32,754 nt of DNA from Moorena bouillonii PNG (GCF_001942495.1 NZ_MKZS01000001.1:2706463-2739216), one strand, 5' to 3'; positions 1 through 9,377 are shown, counted from the first letter of the stretch. Notes: generated by a model not told the origin, from the letters alone. Program-made: numbers and translations.

Positions 1-378
1 GATGGATTAGTTGACCGGTTTCTGTGTCCCACAAACGCACTGTGTTGTCCCTACTGCCACTGATAATCTGTTTACCATCTGGGCTAAAAGCGATATCAGT
101 GACACTACTTGTATGACCTTCTAATGTATGGATTAGTTGACCGGTTTCTGTGTCCCACAAACGCACTGTGTTGTCCCAACTGCCACTGATAATCTGTTTG
201 CCATCTGGGCTAAAAGCGATCCCATTGACCAAACTTGTATGACCTTCTAATGTATGGATTAGTTGACCGGTTTCTGTGTCCCACAAACGCACTGTTCTGT
301 CCTTACTGCCACTGAGAATCTGTTTGCCATCTGGACTAAAAGCGATATCAGTGACAAAACTTGTATGACCTTGTAAAA
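1..378 (-). repeat. 126-bp WD40-coding DNA repeats of copy A
   Basis: Three consecutive 126-bp units (one WD40 blade of 42 codons each) are nearly identical at the nucleotide level; only a few positions, in the D-A loop and the blade end, differ. The array continues beyond the left edge. Near-identity of neighbouring blades points to recent unit duplication or gene conversion. Confidence 0.85.
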
Positions 379-2920
379 GATTCCTTTCTCTAACCTTATC
401 TAAAGCTGCCAATAAGCTAGAATTAACTTCATTGATCACTCTTGGTTGCAAGGATTTTTGGTGATCTTGAGTTTTAGCGGTTGATTCAATAGCTTGGAGC
501 AATTCTTCTGTAGTAGGTTTTAATGATAGATAATACTTGATATTAGCAGCTTGTGCAAGTAAGTCTGAGTTAATTGCCCGTTTACGAGATTGTAAGCCAA
601 AATAAGTCGATAACACTAAACCTGTACCTAACCCCAGCATAACTGCGATCGCAACACCCCAATTTCGACGAGTATTGATGCTTTTTTGCCTGACGCTACG
701 CTGCACAAACTCAGCTTCTACTTGGTTCAGCCAGTTATCATCAGAATTGAGTACCTTTTTCAACAAATCAAGACGAGGGTTAGCATGCCAAAGAAACTTT
801 GCCTGTTGCTGGCTTTTCCACTCCTGGGCTGCAGGAGTCAACCGCCGTTGTAGAAGTAAATTTTCCTCCTCTAAATGTTTCCACTCCAGCAACCTTTGCC
901 AACCCCGCACCAAAGCATCATGGGCTGGTTCTACATCAGGATTCCCCTCACTATCAAGTCCTTTTACTAATAACCGTGCTGTGCTAAAACGCTCAATTAC
1001 TTCCTTGACTAAACTATTTTTCTCGGGGGGATATTCCAATTCTGATAACGGTACGCGCCTACGGGCTAACTCACCCCCACCTAGTGCCACCATCCGCAGC
1101 ATCACATGACGGATTACTTGGTCATAAGCGGGATTTTCTTGAACTAGCAAATCATACTCTTTATCTGCCCTTTGAGTTAGCGATCGCATTACTCCCCCCA
1201 ATTCCATATAATCGGCTTGAGTCAAGGCCCGGTCAATAGTAATACCCCTGTATTGTGCCTCCCGTTGCCGCCTTAAATACTTGAGGAATAATTCACTCAA
1301 GGCAAAAGACAGTAGGGGTAATGCTCCCGGCATATCCGCCACTTCATCAATTAATTTTTCTACTAATTCGTGGGGTTGAAAATACATTACCCGTGCTTGA
1401 GCCGGTTTTTCTATCGCTTCCCTTAGTTCCCCTCGTGTCATGGCTGGTACAATAAATCTTCCACTTTGCCAAAGATTTATCAGTACCGTAGTTCCCAATT
1501 GATTTAGTACTTCCGGTGCCAACTTTAAGCCCACATCACAGATTTGGGGTTCAAAGTCAGACCGTAGGGATAGTACTACCCGTAATTTATCCCCATGGGC
1601 ATTTATGGCTGTGAGTATCTGTTGGAAAAACTCCTGACGCTCATCTAAGTTTTGACAGAGTGTAATAATTTCTTCGCTTTGGTCAATAAACAGTAATAAC
1701 TTAGAGTTGGGGTTATTCTTCGCCCAAACATCAATGCTCATTGCCAGGTTATGCTGGGGGTTTTGTGGCTCAACCCTTGGTAACTTAGCTTCAGTCAGCA
1801 CATTATTTAATGGTTCCAAGGGAGTCTCACCAGGACGGATGGGTAGCAAAATACACCATTTCTCAGTCTGAGATTGCCGTAGTTTGGGAATTAATCCTGC
1901 CTTGACCAAGCTAGATTTACCGGAACCGGAAGCACCCAACACCACTGTTAAGGGATTAGCTTTGACAAAATCTTCTAACTTTTCTACTAGTAATGTTCTA
2001 CCGAAAAACAGTGAACTGTGTTTCTCGTCAAAGGACTTTAAACCCCGATAGGGATTTTGTGACTCATCCAATGGTGGTGCTGGTGGTAAATTAAGTTCAT
2101 GTCCCGGAGAAAGAAAGATATATTCTCCCTTATCGTGCTTATTTAAACACCAAATACCAGGGGTTTGGCGTATCCGGCATTTTTCTGTGGGAATTTCGAC
2201 TCGATCCCGTAAATGTAAATATAATTCGGTGGCTGTAATTACCCCATCTCCAGGCGGTTTACCATTTTTGGCGGGAGGATAGATATCTGCTGCCCCTTCC
2301 AGTGCTTCTAATAATGCCGCTGCAAAAGGGGAATGATTGCCGACTTGACCGCGTACGCTATCTAAATTAAAGTTATCTAAAGCCTTTTGGTCAGAAGCTG
2401 AAGAAGTAATGATTTGCCAGGCTGGGTCAGTAATAAAACGGTCGTATCGTTCTTGGTGAATTACTTCTGGCGATGTGAGTAAATCCCTAGTATTCGACCA
2501 TTTAAAAGCACCAGCAAAACAGCAGTCGAGGATACCCAAGAAATGACGACAGGGTAATTGACTTAAAGCATCGTGTAACTTGGTCATGGGCAGATAACTA
2601 TTAGTATCCCCCAGTAAAGCATCTTGAGGAATTAAGTAACCCGCCGGGCCATCATCCCCATTGAGAGCGACTCCATGACCAGCAAAGTAAAATAATAAGC
2701 GGTCATTTTCAGTGACTTGTTCTGGTAAGGTATGGGATAAAAATTTGTGGAAGTTAGACAGAGTTGCCACTTCGTCTAGGCATTCCCAGACTTCGTAATC
2801 ATGCTTCTCGCGGAGAATTTCTGCTAGTTTTTTGGCATCGTTTACGGCAGTGTTGAGGGGAGAAATGCCGTTGGTGTAGTTATTGATACCGGTGATAAAT
2901 GCGAGATTGCGAGAAAACAT
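1..2920 (-). CDS. Caspase-nSTAND1-TM-WD40 protein, copy A (3' end outside window)
   Basis: Reading is open from the ATG at 2918-2920 to the window edge, 973 codons with no stop. The N-terminal caspase domain (about residues 1-260) has the catalytic His in FAGHG (H82) and Cys in LDCCFAG (C134). An nSTAND1 NTPase follows: the entry motif NPYRGLKSFDEKH, Walker A GASGSGKSS (about 329-337) and Walker B KLLLFIDQSEE. A basic stretch precedes a membrane helix beginning RRNWGVAIAVMLGLGTGL, then a linker and WD40 repeats (FSPDGKQIISGS, NTVRLWDTETGQLIH). Three 126-bp repeats are visible before the sequence ends. The family is thought to be sensor-controlled proteases (orthocaspases). The chassis is almost the same as copy C, including the helix. 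No Shine-Dalgarno sequence is obvious; the start is chosen because all three paralogues begin MFSRNLAFI there. Confidence 0.93.
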   Translation of the reverse strand, partial: MFSRNLAFITGINNYTNGISPLNTAVNDAKKLAEILREKHDYEVWECLDEVATLSNFHKFLSHTLPEQVTENDRLLFYFAGHGVALNGDDGPAGYLIPQDALLGDTNSYLPMTKLHDALSQLPCRHFLGILDCCFAGAFKWSNTRDLLTSPEVIHQERYDRFITDPAWQIITSSASDQKALDNFNLDSVRGQVGNHSPFAAALLEALEGAADIYPPAKNGKPPGDGVITATELYLHLRDRVEIPTEKCRIRQTPGIWCLNKHDKGEYIFLSPGHELNLPPAPPLDESQNPYRGLKSFDEKHSSLFFGRTLLVEKLEDFVKANPLTVVLGASGSGKSSLVKAGLIPKLRQSQTEKWCILLPIRPGETPLEPLNNVLTEAKLPRVEPQNPQHNLAMSIDVWAKNNPNSKLLLFIDQSEEIITLCQNLDERQEFFQQILTAINAHGDKLRVVLSLRSDFEPQICDVGLKLAPEVLNQLGTTVLINLWQSGRFIVPAMTRGELREAIEKPAQARVMYFQPHELVEKLIDEVADMPGALPLLSFALSELFLKYLRRQREAQYRGITIDRALTQADYMELGGVMRSLTQRADKEYDLLVQENPAYDQVIRHVMLRMVALGGGELARRRVPLSELEYPPEKNSLVKEVIERFSTARLLVKGLDSEGNPDVEPAHDALVRGWQRLLEWKHLEEENLLLQRRLTPAAQEWKSQQQAKFLWHANPRLDLLKKVLNSDDNWLNQVEAEFVQRSVRQKSINTRRNWGVAIAVMLGLGTGLVLSTYFGLQSRKRAINSDLLAQAANIKYYLSLKPTTEELLQAIESTAKTQDHQKSLQPRVINEVNSSLLAALDKVRERNLLQGHTSFVTDIAFSPDGKQILSGSKDRTVRLWDTETGQLIHTLEGHTSLVNGIAFSPDGKQIISGSWDNTVRLWDTETGQLIHTLEGHTSSVTDIAFSPDGKQIISGSRDNTVRLWDTETGQLIH

Positions 2921-3179
2921 GTTATGCTAAAAGCACTTATAAAGATAACTTTAATACTATTGATTGGGAGCATCAAATTTGGGATGCTCCCTATTTATTC
3001 CCCAGGATAATCTGTTAACTTTACGCAGAAATTATTAGTTTCGTAATAAATCTTTACAGATTGTCATTTTGAATTAATAATTTTGAATTTTGAATGGTCG
3101 GCTTTGCCTATAGCTTGACCTACGGTCAAGGGACTTGACCAATAGCTGCTACGGCGTTAAAAACTTTTATCTTTTGCAA
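2921..3179 (-). promoter_or_regulatory. Duplicated leader of copy A and A-B spacer
   Basis: Positions 2921-3060 are shared with the regions upstream of copies B (9378-9600) and C (14625-14850): an AT-rich block next to the start codon (around 2921-2960) and a block at 3001-3059 containing AATAAATCTTTACA. Copy A lacks the middle ~80 bp present in B and C and instead has a compact hairpin, GGGAGCATC...GATGCTCCC (about 2967-2992). At 3114-3130 a CTTGACC/GGTCAAG hairpin lies between the copy B stop and this leader. Promoter function is inferred from position and conservation; I cannot name -35/-10 boxes. Confidence 0.5.
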
Positions 3180-6100
3180 CTACTTCTTTACTTTGTCGCA
3201 CAATTGCCTATCGCTCTCGCTGACATTAGGATTATTCTCCAAATAATGGCGCACCCAATCGCAAGTCTTCGCCATTAAAGAGTCTAAGTTTAAGTCTAGA
3301 TTCCGGAAGAGTTTGATCCTGAAGAGTTTGATCGTGTTGTCAAGACTGCCAGAAGCCAAGGTCTGGCCATCCCGGCTGAAACTGACGCTATTGACAGCGC
3401 CATCATGCTCGATCAGGGTGTGGATTTCGGTTCCTGTCTGTAGATTCCAGTGTTTGATGGTGTTGTCATCACTGCCAGAAGCCAAGGTCTGGCCATCCCG
3501 GCTGAAACTAACGCTATTGACAATGTTAGTATGCCCGATCAGGGTGCGGATTTCGGTTCCTGTCTCTAGATTCCAGAGTTTGATGGTGTTGTCATCACTG
3601 CCAGAAGCCAAGATCTGGCCATCCCGGCTGAAACTAACGCTATTGACAGCGCCATCATGCCCGATCAGGGTGCGGATTACCTTGCCTGTCTCTAGATTCC
3701 AGAGTTTGATGGTGTTGTCATCACTGCCAGAAGCCAAGGTCTGGCCATCCCGGCTGAAACTAACGCTATTGACAGCGCCATCATGCCCGATCAGGGTGTG
3801 GATTACCTTGCCTGTCTCTAGATTCCAGTGTTTGATGGTGTTGTCATCACTGCCAGAAGCCAAGGTCTGGCCATCCCGGCTGAAACTAACGCTATTGACA
3901 GCGCCATCATGCCCGATCAGGGTGTGGATTACCTTGCCTGTCTCTAGATTCCAGTGTTTGATGGTGTTGTCATCACTGCCAGAAGCCAAGGTCTGGCCAT
4001 CCCGGCTGAAACTAACGCTATTGACAGCGCCATCATGCCCGATCAGGGTGCGGATTACCTTGCCTGTCTCTAGATTCCAGAGTTTGATGGTGTTGCCATC
4101 ACTGCCAGAAGCCAAGGTCTGGCCATCCCGGCTGAAACTAACGCTATTGACAGCGCCATCATGCCCGATCAGGGTGCGGATTACCTTGCCTGTCTCTAGA
4201 TTCCAGAGTTTGATGGTGTTGTCATCACTGCCAGAAGCCAAGGTCTGGCCATCCCGGCTCAAACTAACGCTATTGACAGCGCCATCATGCCCGATCAGGG
4301 TTCGGATTACCTTGCCTGTCTCTAGATTCCAGAGTTTGATGGTCTTGTCAAAACTGCCAGAAGCCAAGGTCTGGCCATCCCGGCTGAAACTGAATCTCGT
4401 GACTCTGTTAGTATGCCCGATCAGGGTCTGGAGGGTCTGGAGGGTGAGGATTTTCCTTCTCGTCTCTACATTCCAGTGTTTGATGGTGTTGTCATCACTG
4501 CCAGAAGCCAAGGTCTGGCCATCGGGGCTGAAACTGACGCTAAAGACCAAGTCAGTATGCCCGATCAGGGTTCGGATTACCTTGCCCGTCTCTAGATTCC
4601 AGAGTTTGATGGTGTTGTCCTCACTGCCAGAAGCCAAGGTCTGGCCATCCCGGCTGAAACTGACCCTCCTGACAGCTTCAGTATGCCCGATCAGGGTGCG
4701 GATTACCTTGCCTGTCTCTAGATTCCAGAGTTTGATGGTGTTGTCATCACTGCCAGAAGCCAAGGTCTGGCCATCCCGGCTGAAACTGACCCTCCTGACA
4801 GCTTCAGTATGCCCGATCAGGGTGCGGATTACCTTGCCTGTCTGTAGATCCCAGAGTTTGATGGTCTTGTCACGACTGCCAGAAGCCAAGGTCTGGCCAT
4901 CCCGGCTGAAACTGACGCTCTTGACATCGGAATTATGCCCGATCAGGGTGCGGATTACCTTGCCTGTTTGTAGATCCCAGAGTTTGATGGTCTTGTCCTC
5001 ACTACCAGAAGCTAAGGTCTGCCCATCGGGGCTGAAACTGACGCTCTCGACATCGGAATTATGCCCGATCAGGGTGCGGATTTCGGTTCCTGTCTCTAGA
5101 TCCCAGAGTTTGATGGTCTTGTCAAAACTGCCAGAAGCCAAAGTCTGGCCATCCCGGCTGAAACTGACGCTCCTGACAGCTTCAGTATGCCCGATCAGGG
5201 TTCGGATTACCTTGCCTGTCTCTAGATTCCAGAGTTTGATGGTCTTGTCACGACTACCAGAAGCCAAAGTCTGGCCATCCCGGCTGAAACTGAATCTCGT
5301 GATTCTGTTAGTATGCCCCTGCAAGCGGTTGCCTTTGCTGGCTTCATCAAGAACTTTCTGCAGGGCACTAATCACCTGTTGGTCCGATGCCTTGTGTTTT
5401 TGTAGGATTTTTCCTGCCTTAATCACCTCCACCAAAGCCTCCATGTCTTTATATTTAGCAAACAGAGACAAAGAAGAGCGAGCGATAGAATTGGCTTGAG
5501 TAATTTGAGAGTTTCTCCATTGCATCCAAACGGCAGCATAGAAAATCATTGCCACCAGAACTGAGCCAGCGATGCTCCAACCCACAATTGTGTTACTGCG
5601 TTTTTTTCTAACACTACGCCGCACAAACTCAACTTCTACCTGGTTTAACCAGTTGTCCTCAGAATTGAGTTTTTTATTCAATACATCGAGATAAGGATTG
5701 GCATTCCAAAGAAATTGTCCGGTTTTATCTCTCGAACCTTTTTGTATATCCGGTGTCCGTTGCCACAATCGAGCCAACTGAGTATTTTCGAGGGTGTTTA
5801 TTTTGTTAAGAAAGTTTTCAGCAAGGTCAAGTCTCCCATCCAACCAATTAATTACAGCTTCAGCCAATGCTTCAAAACCGGATGATTGTTTTTTGCTTTT
5901 AACACTTTTCCACTCCACCGCCGCAGGAGTCAACCGCCGTTGTAGAAGTAAATTTTCCTCCTCTAAATGTTTCCACTCCAGCAACCTTTGCCAACCCCGC
6001 ACCAAAGCATCATGGGCAGGTTCCACATAGGGATTCCCCTCAGCATCTTGTCCTTTCACCAATAACCGTGCTGTGCTAAAACGCTCAATTACTTCCTTAA

Positions 6101-7643
6101 CTAAATCATTTTTCCCTGGTGGATATTCCAATTCTGATAAAGGTACCCGCCTACGGGCTAACTCACCCCCACCTAGTGCCACCATCCGCAGCATCACATG
6201 ACGGATTACTTGGTCATAAGCGGGATTTTCTTGAACTAGCAAATCATACTCTTTATCTGCCCTTTGAGTTAGCGATCGCATTACTCCCCCCAATTCCATA
6301 TAATCGGCTTGAGTCAAGGCCCGGTCAATAGTGATTCCTCTATATTGTGCCTCCCGTTGTCGCTGTAAATACTTTAGATAAAGTTCGCTCAAGGCAAAAG
6401 AAAGCAAGGGCAATGCTCCCGGCATATCCACCACTTCATCAATCAATTGTTCTACTAATTCGTCGGGCTGAAAATACATCACCCGTGCTTCTGCGGGTTT
6501 CTCGATTGCTTCGTTGAGTTCCCCTCGTGTCATCCCTGGTACAATAAATCGTCCCCAGTTAAGTTTTTCGCCGACAAACTTTAAGCCAGCATCCCTGACT
6601 TGGGCTTCAAAGTCAGAACGTAAGGTTAATACTACCCGTAATTTATCCCCATGGCCATTTATGGCTGTGAGTATCTGTTGGAAAAACTCCTTACGCTGAT
6701 CATAGTTTTGACAGAGTGTAATAATTTCTTCGCTTTGGTCAATAAACAGTAATAACTTAGAATTGGGGTTATTGTTCGCCCAAACATCAATGCTCATTGC
6801 CAGGTTCTGCTGGGGGTTTTGGGCTGCTACCTCTGGTAATTGGCTATTTTTTAAAGCATTATTTAACTGTTGCAAGGGCGTCTCACCAGGACGGATGGGT
6901 GACAAAATACACCATTTCTCGGTATTATCTTGCCGTAGTTTGGGAATTAATCCTGCCTTCACCAAGCTAGACTTACCCGAACCGGAAGCACCCAACACCA
7001 CTGTTAAGGGATTAGCTTTGACAAAATCTTCTAACTTTTCTACTACTAATGTTCTACCGAAAAACAGGGCACTGTGTTTCTCGTCAAAGGACTTTAAACC
7101 GCGATAGGGATTTTGTGACTCATCTAATGGTGGTGCGGGCGGTAAGTTAAGTTGATGTCCCGGAGAAAGAAAGATATACTCGCCTTTATCGTGCTTGTTT
7201 AAACACCAAATACCAGGGGTTTGTCGCAGACGGCATTTTTCTGTGGGTATTTCTACTCGATCCCGTAAATGTAAATATAATTCTGTGGCTGTAATTACCC
7301 CATCTCCAGCCGGTTTACCATTCGTGGCACGAGGATAGATATCTGCTGCACCTTCTAGGGCTTCTAATAATGCTGCCGCAAAAGGGGAATGATTGCCGAA
7401 TTGACCGCGTTCGCTATTTAAATTAAAGTTATCTAAGGCTTTTTGGTCACAGGCTGAGGACGTAATGATTTGCCAGGCTGGGTCACTAATAAAACGGTCG
7501 TATCGTTCTTGGTGAATTACTTCTGGCGAGGTTAATAAATCCCTAGTATTCGACCATTTAAAAGCACCAGCAAAACAGCAGTCAAGGATACCCAAAAAAT
7601 GACGACAAGGTAATTTAATTAAAGCATCGTGTAACTTGGTCAT
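3180..7643 (-). CDS. Caspase-nSTAND1-TM-WD40 protein, copy B, C-terminal part separated by IS
   Basis: This 1487-codon ORF opens at an internal ATG (MTKLHDALIK), 4 codons downstream of the IS junction. It keeps the caspase Cys (DCCFAG, C23 here, C134 in the intact protein), nSTAND1 with Walker A GASGSGKSS and Walker B LLLFIDQSEE, a membrane helix near residues 684-706 (IVGWSIAGSVLVAMIFYAAV), a helical linker and 16 WD40 repeats of 42 residues. It lacks the first 111 residues including catalytic His82, so it cannot be a normal caspase as it stands. The tail CDWVRHYLENNPNV...LC matches copy C. The helix and WD40 parts differ from A and C although the chassis is nearly identical. Joining this to 9062-9377 across the IS gives one frame of 1598 residues. 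Whether any protein is made from the internal start is unknown. Confidence 0.9.
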   Translation of the reverse strand: MTKLHDALIKLPCRHFLGILDCCFAGAFKWSNTRDLLTSPEVIHQERYDRFISDPAWQIITSSACDQKALDNFNLNSERGQFGNHSPFAAALLEALEGAADIYPRATNGKPAGDGVITATELYLHLRDRVEIPTEKCRLRQTPGIWCLNKHDKGEYIFLSPGHQLNLPPAPPLDESQNPYRGLKSFDEKHSALFFGRTLVVEKLEDFVKANPLTVVLGASGSGKSSLVKAGLIPKLRQDNTEKWCILSPIRPGETPLQQLNNALKNSQLPEVAAQNPQQNLAMSIDVWANNNPNSKLLLFIDQSEEIITLCQNYDQRKEFFQQILTAINGHGDKLRVVLTLRSDFEAQVRDAGLKFVGEKLNWGRFIVPGMTRGELNEAIEKPAEARVMYFQPDELVEQLIDEVVDMPGALPLLSFALSELYLKYLQRQREAQYRGITIDRALTQADYMELGGVMRSLTQRADKEYDLLVQENPAYDQVIRHVMLRMVALGGGELARRRVPLSELEYPPGKNDLVKEVIERFSTARLLVKGQDAEGNPYVEPAHDALVRGWQRLLEWKHLEEENLLLQRRLTPAAVEWKSVKSKKQSSGFEALAEAVINWLDGRLDLAENFLNKINTLENTQLARLWQRTPDIQKGSRDKTGQFLWNANPYLDVLNKKLNSEDNWLNQVEVEFVRRSVRKKRSNTIVGWSIAGSVLVAMIFYAAVWMQWRNSQITQANSIARSSLSLFAKYKDMEALVEVIKAGKILQKHKASDQQVISALQKVLDEASKGNRLQGHTNRITRFSFSRDGQTLASGSRDKTIKLWNLETGKVIRTLIGHTEAVRSVSFSRDGQTLASGSFDKTIKLWDLETGTEIRTLIGHNSDVESVSFSPDGQTLASGSEDKTIKLWDLQTGKVIRTLIGHNSDVKSVSFSRDGQTLASGSRDKTIKLWDLQTGKVIRTLIGHTEAVRRVSFSRDGQTLASGSDDNTIKLWNLETGKVIRTLIGHTEAVRRVSFSRDGQTLASGSEDNTIKLWNLETGKVIRTLIGHTDLVFSVSFSPDGQTLASGSDDNTIKHWNVETRRKILTLQTLQTLIGHTNRVTRFSFSRDGQTLASGSFDKTIKLWNLETGKVIRTLIGHDGAVNSVSLSRDGQTLASGSDDNTIKLWNLETGKVIRTLIGHDGAVNSVSFSRDGQTLASGSDGNTIKLWNLETGKVIRTLIGHDGAVNSVSFSRDGQTLASGSDDNTIKHWNLETGKVIHTLIGHDGAVNSVSFSRDGQTLASGSDDNTIKHWNLETGKVIHTLIGHDGAVNSVSFSRDGQTLASGSDDNTIKLWNLETGKVIRTLIGHDGAVNSVSFSRDGQILASGSDDNTIKLWNLETGTEIRTLIGHTNIVNSVSFSRDGQTLASGSDDNTIKHWNLQTGTEIHTLIEHDGAVNSVSFSRDGQTLASGSLDNTIKLFRIKLFRNLDLNLDSLMAKTCDWVRHYLENNPNVSESDRQLCDKVKK
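3300..5335 (-). repeat. Array of 16 near-identical 126-bp WD40 units
   Basis: Sixteen blades follow one another in copy B, with core FSRDGQTLASGS and DNTIKLWNLETGKVIRT almost invariant. Blades 9-14 share the block IGHDGAVNSVS and differ by only a few bases. Blade 7 carries a six-residue duplication (LQTLQT). Variation concentrates at the D-A loop (GHTEAV, GHNSDV, GHDGAV, GHTNRI) and the residues after ASGS (RD, FD, ED, DD, DG, LD), which lie on propeller surfaces. The repetition also creates a long open frame on the opposite strand, which is a shadow. Confidence 0.9.
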
Positions 7644-7656
7644 GGGCAGATAACTA

Positions 7657-7660
7657 TTAG
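7657..7660. repeat. TTAG target duplication, left side of IS (partner 9058-9061)
   Basis: TTAG directly precedes the left IS end TGGGACT and is repeated after the right end AGTCCCA at 9058-9061. Copies A and C carry a single uninterrupted ACTATTAGTATC at this point, so the target is reconstructed. A 4-bp YTAR target fits what I recall of the IS701 family. Confidence 0.85.
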
Positions 7661-7749
7661 TGGGACTAAGCGCGATAATTCAAGGCATAAATAGTGCTAT
7701 GCTATATAGGGTAAGTTTTTTAGGTTGGTTACTTTTTCCCTCCAATCCC

Positions 7750-9040
7750 ATGAAAGAAACTGTTTCCACAGCAATGCCCCCGTGCTTCGATAGATGGTGT
7801 CAGCGTTTTGACGATATCTTCCGAACTAAAGCCCAGAGAAAGGAGTTTAGAAACTATCTAGGGGGATTATTGGGAGAAAGTGAAAGAAAAAACCTATCTC
7901 AGTTAGCTCAGAACGCTGTAGATGTGTCTTACCACAGTTTAAGGCATTTTGCGGTTCGGGCTAACTGGAGTGAACAAGAGATTAACGAACGCCGGTTACA
8001 GGTGATGAATAGCTGTCGTCAGACCAAAATTCCTCATGGGTTCTCGCTAATTGTAGACTTAGCGTGGACATAGAAAAAGCGGGAATTTTACTGAGGGAAT
8101 AGGAAGGCAATACATTGGAGAAATTGGCAAAACAGATAATGGGATAGTTCTCGTAACCACTCATCTGTATGATGGTCGAAAAAGCCTGCCGTTAGATGTT
8201 GAGTTATATCAACACTCAAACTCATTGCCTGTTCGCGTAGCGTGGCCTTTTGGCCAAGGAAAGAAAGACCCAGAATTCCTCAAAAAACCGGAGTTAGCCT
8301 TAAACTTAATTGACCGGACATTAAAGAGAGGATATTATCCAAAAATTGTCTTAATTGATGCCGGTTATGGTAACAATAGCTCTTTTCTCTTGGAGCTGGA
8401 AAATCGTCAATTAAAGTATTTAGGAGGAATCGCGAAAAATCGAAAAGTTGCGGTCAACATAACGAAGGATTGTCAAGAAATTGTTAGGGTGGATGAGTTA
8501 GCGCAAAGTTTACCCAGTGAAGCATTCAGGGAGGTTAAGTTAGAACTGAACAAGCCAAAAACCTTGTGGGTAGCGATCAGAGAAGTCGAAATATCAAGTT
8601 TGAGTGGAAAAAGAAGTTTGGCCATCGTCATGAATCAGCCAACCTTTAATGAAGCCACAAATATTGACGATTTTTTGACAAATTTAGAAGCATCAGTTGT
8701 GACTCCAGAATGGGTGGTTGAGACTTATGCTCAAAGAAATTGGGTGGAAGTGTTTTATCGAGAAGCCAAGGGTTGGTTAGGGCTATCTGAATATCAAGTT
8801 CGGCACAAACGCAGCCTAATGAGACATTTTATATTGGTTATGTGTGCCTATACTTTTATTGTTTGGCATCAACTTACTGGGGGATTACGAAGGCGATGGG
8901 CTAACAAACCGTTAAAGACATTTACTGAGACTTTAGAAGCTTTTCGTAGTGCCATGTCTTGCCGTTTTGTCCGTTGGCTCCAGGAAAATCAGGACGTATT
9001 TGTCAAGTATAAAGCTAGTTTGGGCTATATTTGGGCTTGA
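7750..9040 (+). pseudogene. IS701-family transposase, frameshifted
   Basis: The gene starts at ATG 7750 (MKETVSTAMPPCFDRW) and reads to about 8055, where HGFSLIVD is followed by a shift and a stop at 8071-8073. The other frame resumes as GHRKSGNFTEGIGRQYIGEI, continues through the part open from 8225 and ends at 9038-9040. Intact relatives read through this point with the first catalytic Asp (VDDSGH); here a one-base gain around 8055-8065 destroys that motif. The remaining DDE residues are probably the Asp in LIDAGYG and the Glu in YREAKG. A second lesion is a 27-bp palindromic insert at 8231-8257, in frame. The element is therefore probably immobile unless helped in trans. Confidence 0.85.
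8231..8257. repeat. 27-bp palindromic repeat inserted in frame in transposase
   Basis: Nine extra codons, read as VRVAWPFGQ, interrupt the expected SLP(E)GKKDPEF. The DNA contains CGCGTAGCGTGGCC followed by TTTTGGCCAA, the same palindromic family found at 9931-9954, 10041-10086, 15853-15880, 20609-20666 and 28661-28688. It shows this small repeat moves into coding DNA without shifting the frame. Confidence 0.75.
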
Positions 9041-9377
9041 ATTTTGCTAAAGTCCCATTAGTATCCCCGAGTATTGCATCTTGAGGAATTAAGTAACCAG
9101 CCGGGCCATCATCACCATTGAGAGCGACTCCATGACCAGCAAAGTAAAAGACTAAGCGGTCATTTTCAGTGACTTGTTCGGGTAAGGTATGAAATAAAAA
9201 TTTGTGAAAGTTAGACAGAGTTGCCACTTCGTCTAGGTATTCCCAGACTTCGTAATCATGCTTGGTGCGGAGAACTTCTGCTAGTTGTTTAGCATCGTTG
9301 ACGGCGGTGTTTAGGGCTGAAATACCGTTGGTGTAGTTATCGATGCCGATGATAAAGGCAAGATTGCGGGAGAACAT
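9015..9377 (-). pseudogene. Caspase copy B, N-terminal fragment cut by IS
   Basis: The fragment starts at ATG 9377 (MFSRNLAFIIGIDNYTNG) exactly like copies A and C, and keeps the catalytic His in YFAGHG (H82). Homology stops after LGDTN at residue 107, where the frame enters the IS and ends 13 residues later. The remaining caspase core with Cys134 lies in the ORF ending at 3180, on the other side of the insertion. By itself this fragment lacks the nucleophile and is expected to be inactive. Confidence 0.9.

Larger units (their letters stand above)
7661..9057 (+). mobile_element. IS701-family insertion sequence (1397 bp), inserted in copy B
   Basis: The element begins TGGGACT and ends AGTCCCA, a perfect 7-bp terminal inverted repeat with further imperfect matching inside, and is flanked by TTAG duplications. 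It carries one transposase gene on the plus strand, opposite to the host gene. Length, ends and transposase match the IS701 group first described in Calothrix. Removing the element plus one TTAG (1401 bp) restores the frame of the caspase gene exactly. Confidence 0.88.

Noticed and set aside
3300-5335. Satellite or CRISPR interpretation of the 126-bp repeats
   Set aside because: The units have a coding frame with canonical WD40 motifs and no unique spacers.
3313-5499. 728-codon ORF on the plus strand opposite the copy B WD40 array
   Set aside because: It is the antisense reading of 126-bp repeats: one stop-free unit stays open when copied. Its peptide repeats (SLPEAKVWPSRLKLTLLT) mirror the blades and match no known fold.
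6119-7107. Several plus-strand ORFs within copy B chassis (also counterparts in A and C)
   Set aside because: They are antisense shadows of the conserved caspase/nSTAND1 coding sequence, recurring wherever it recurs.
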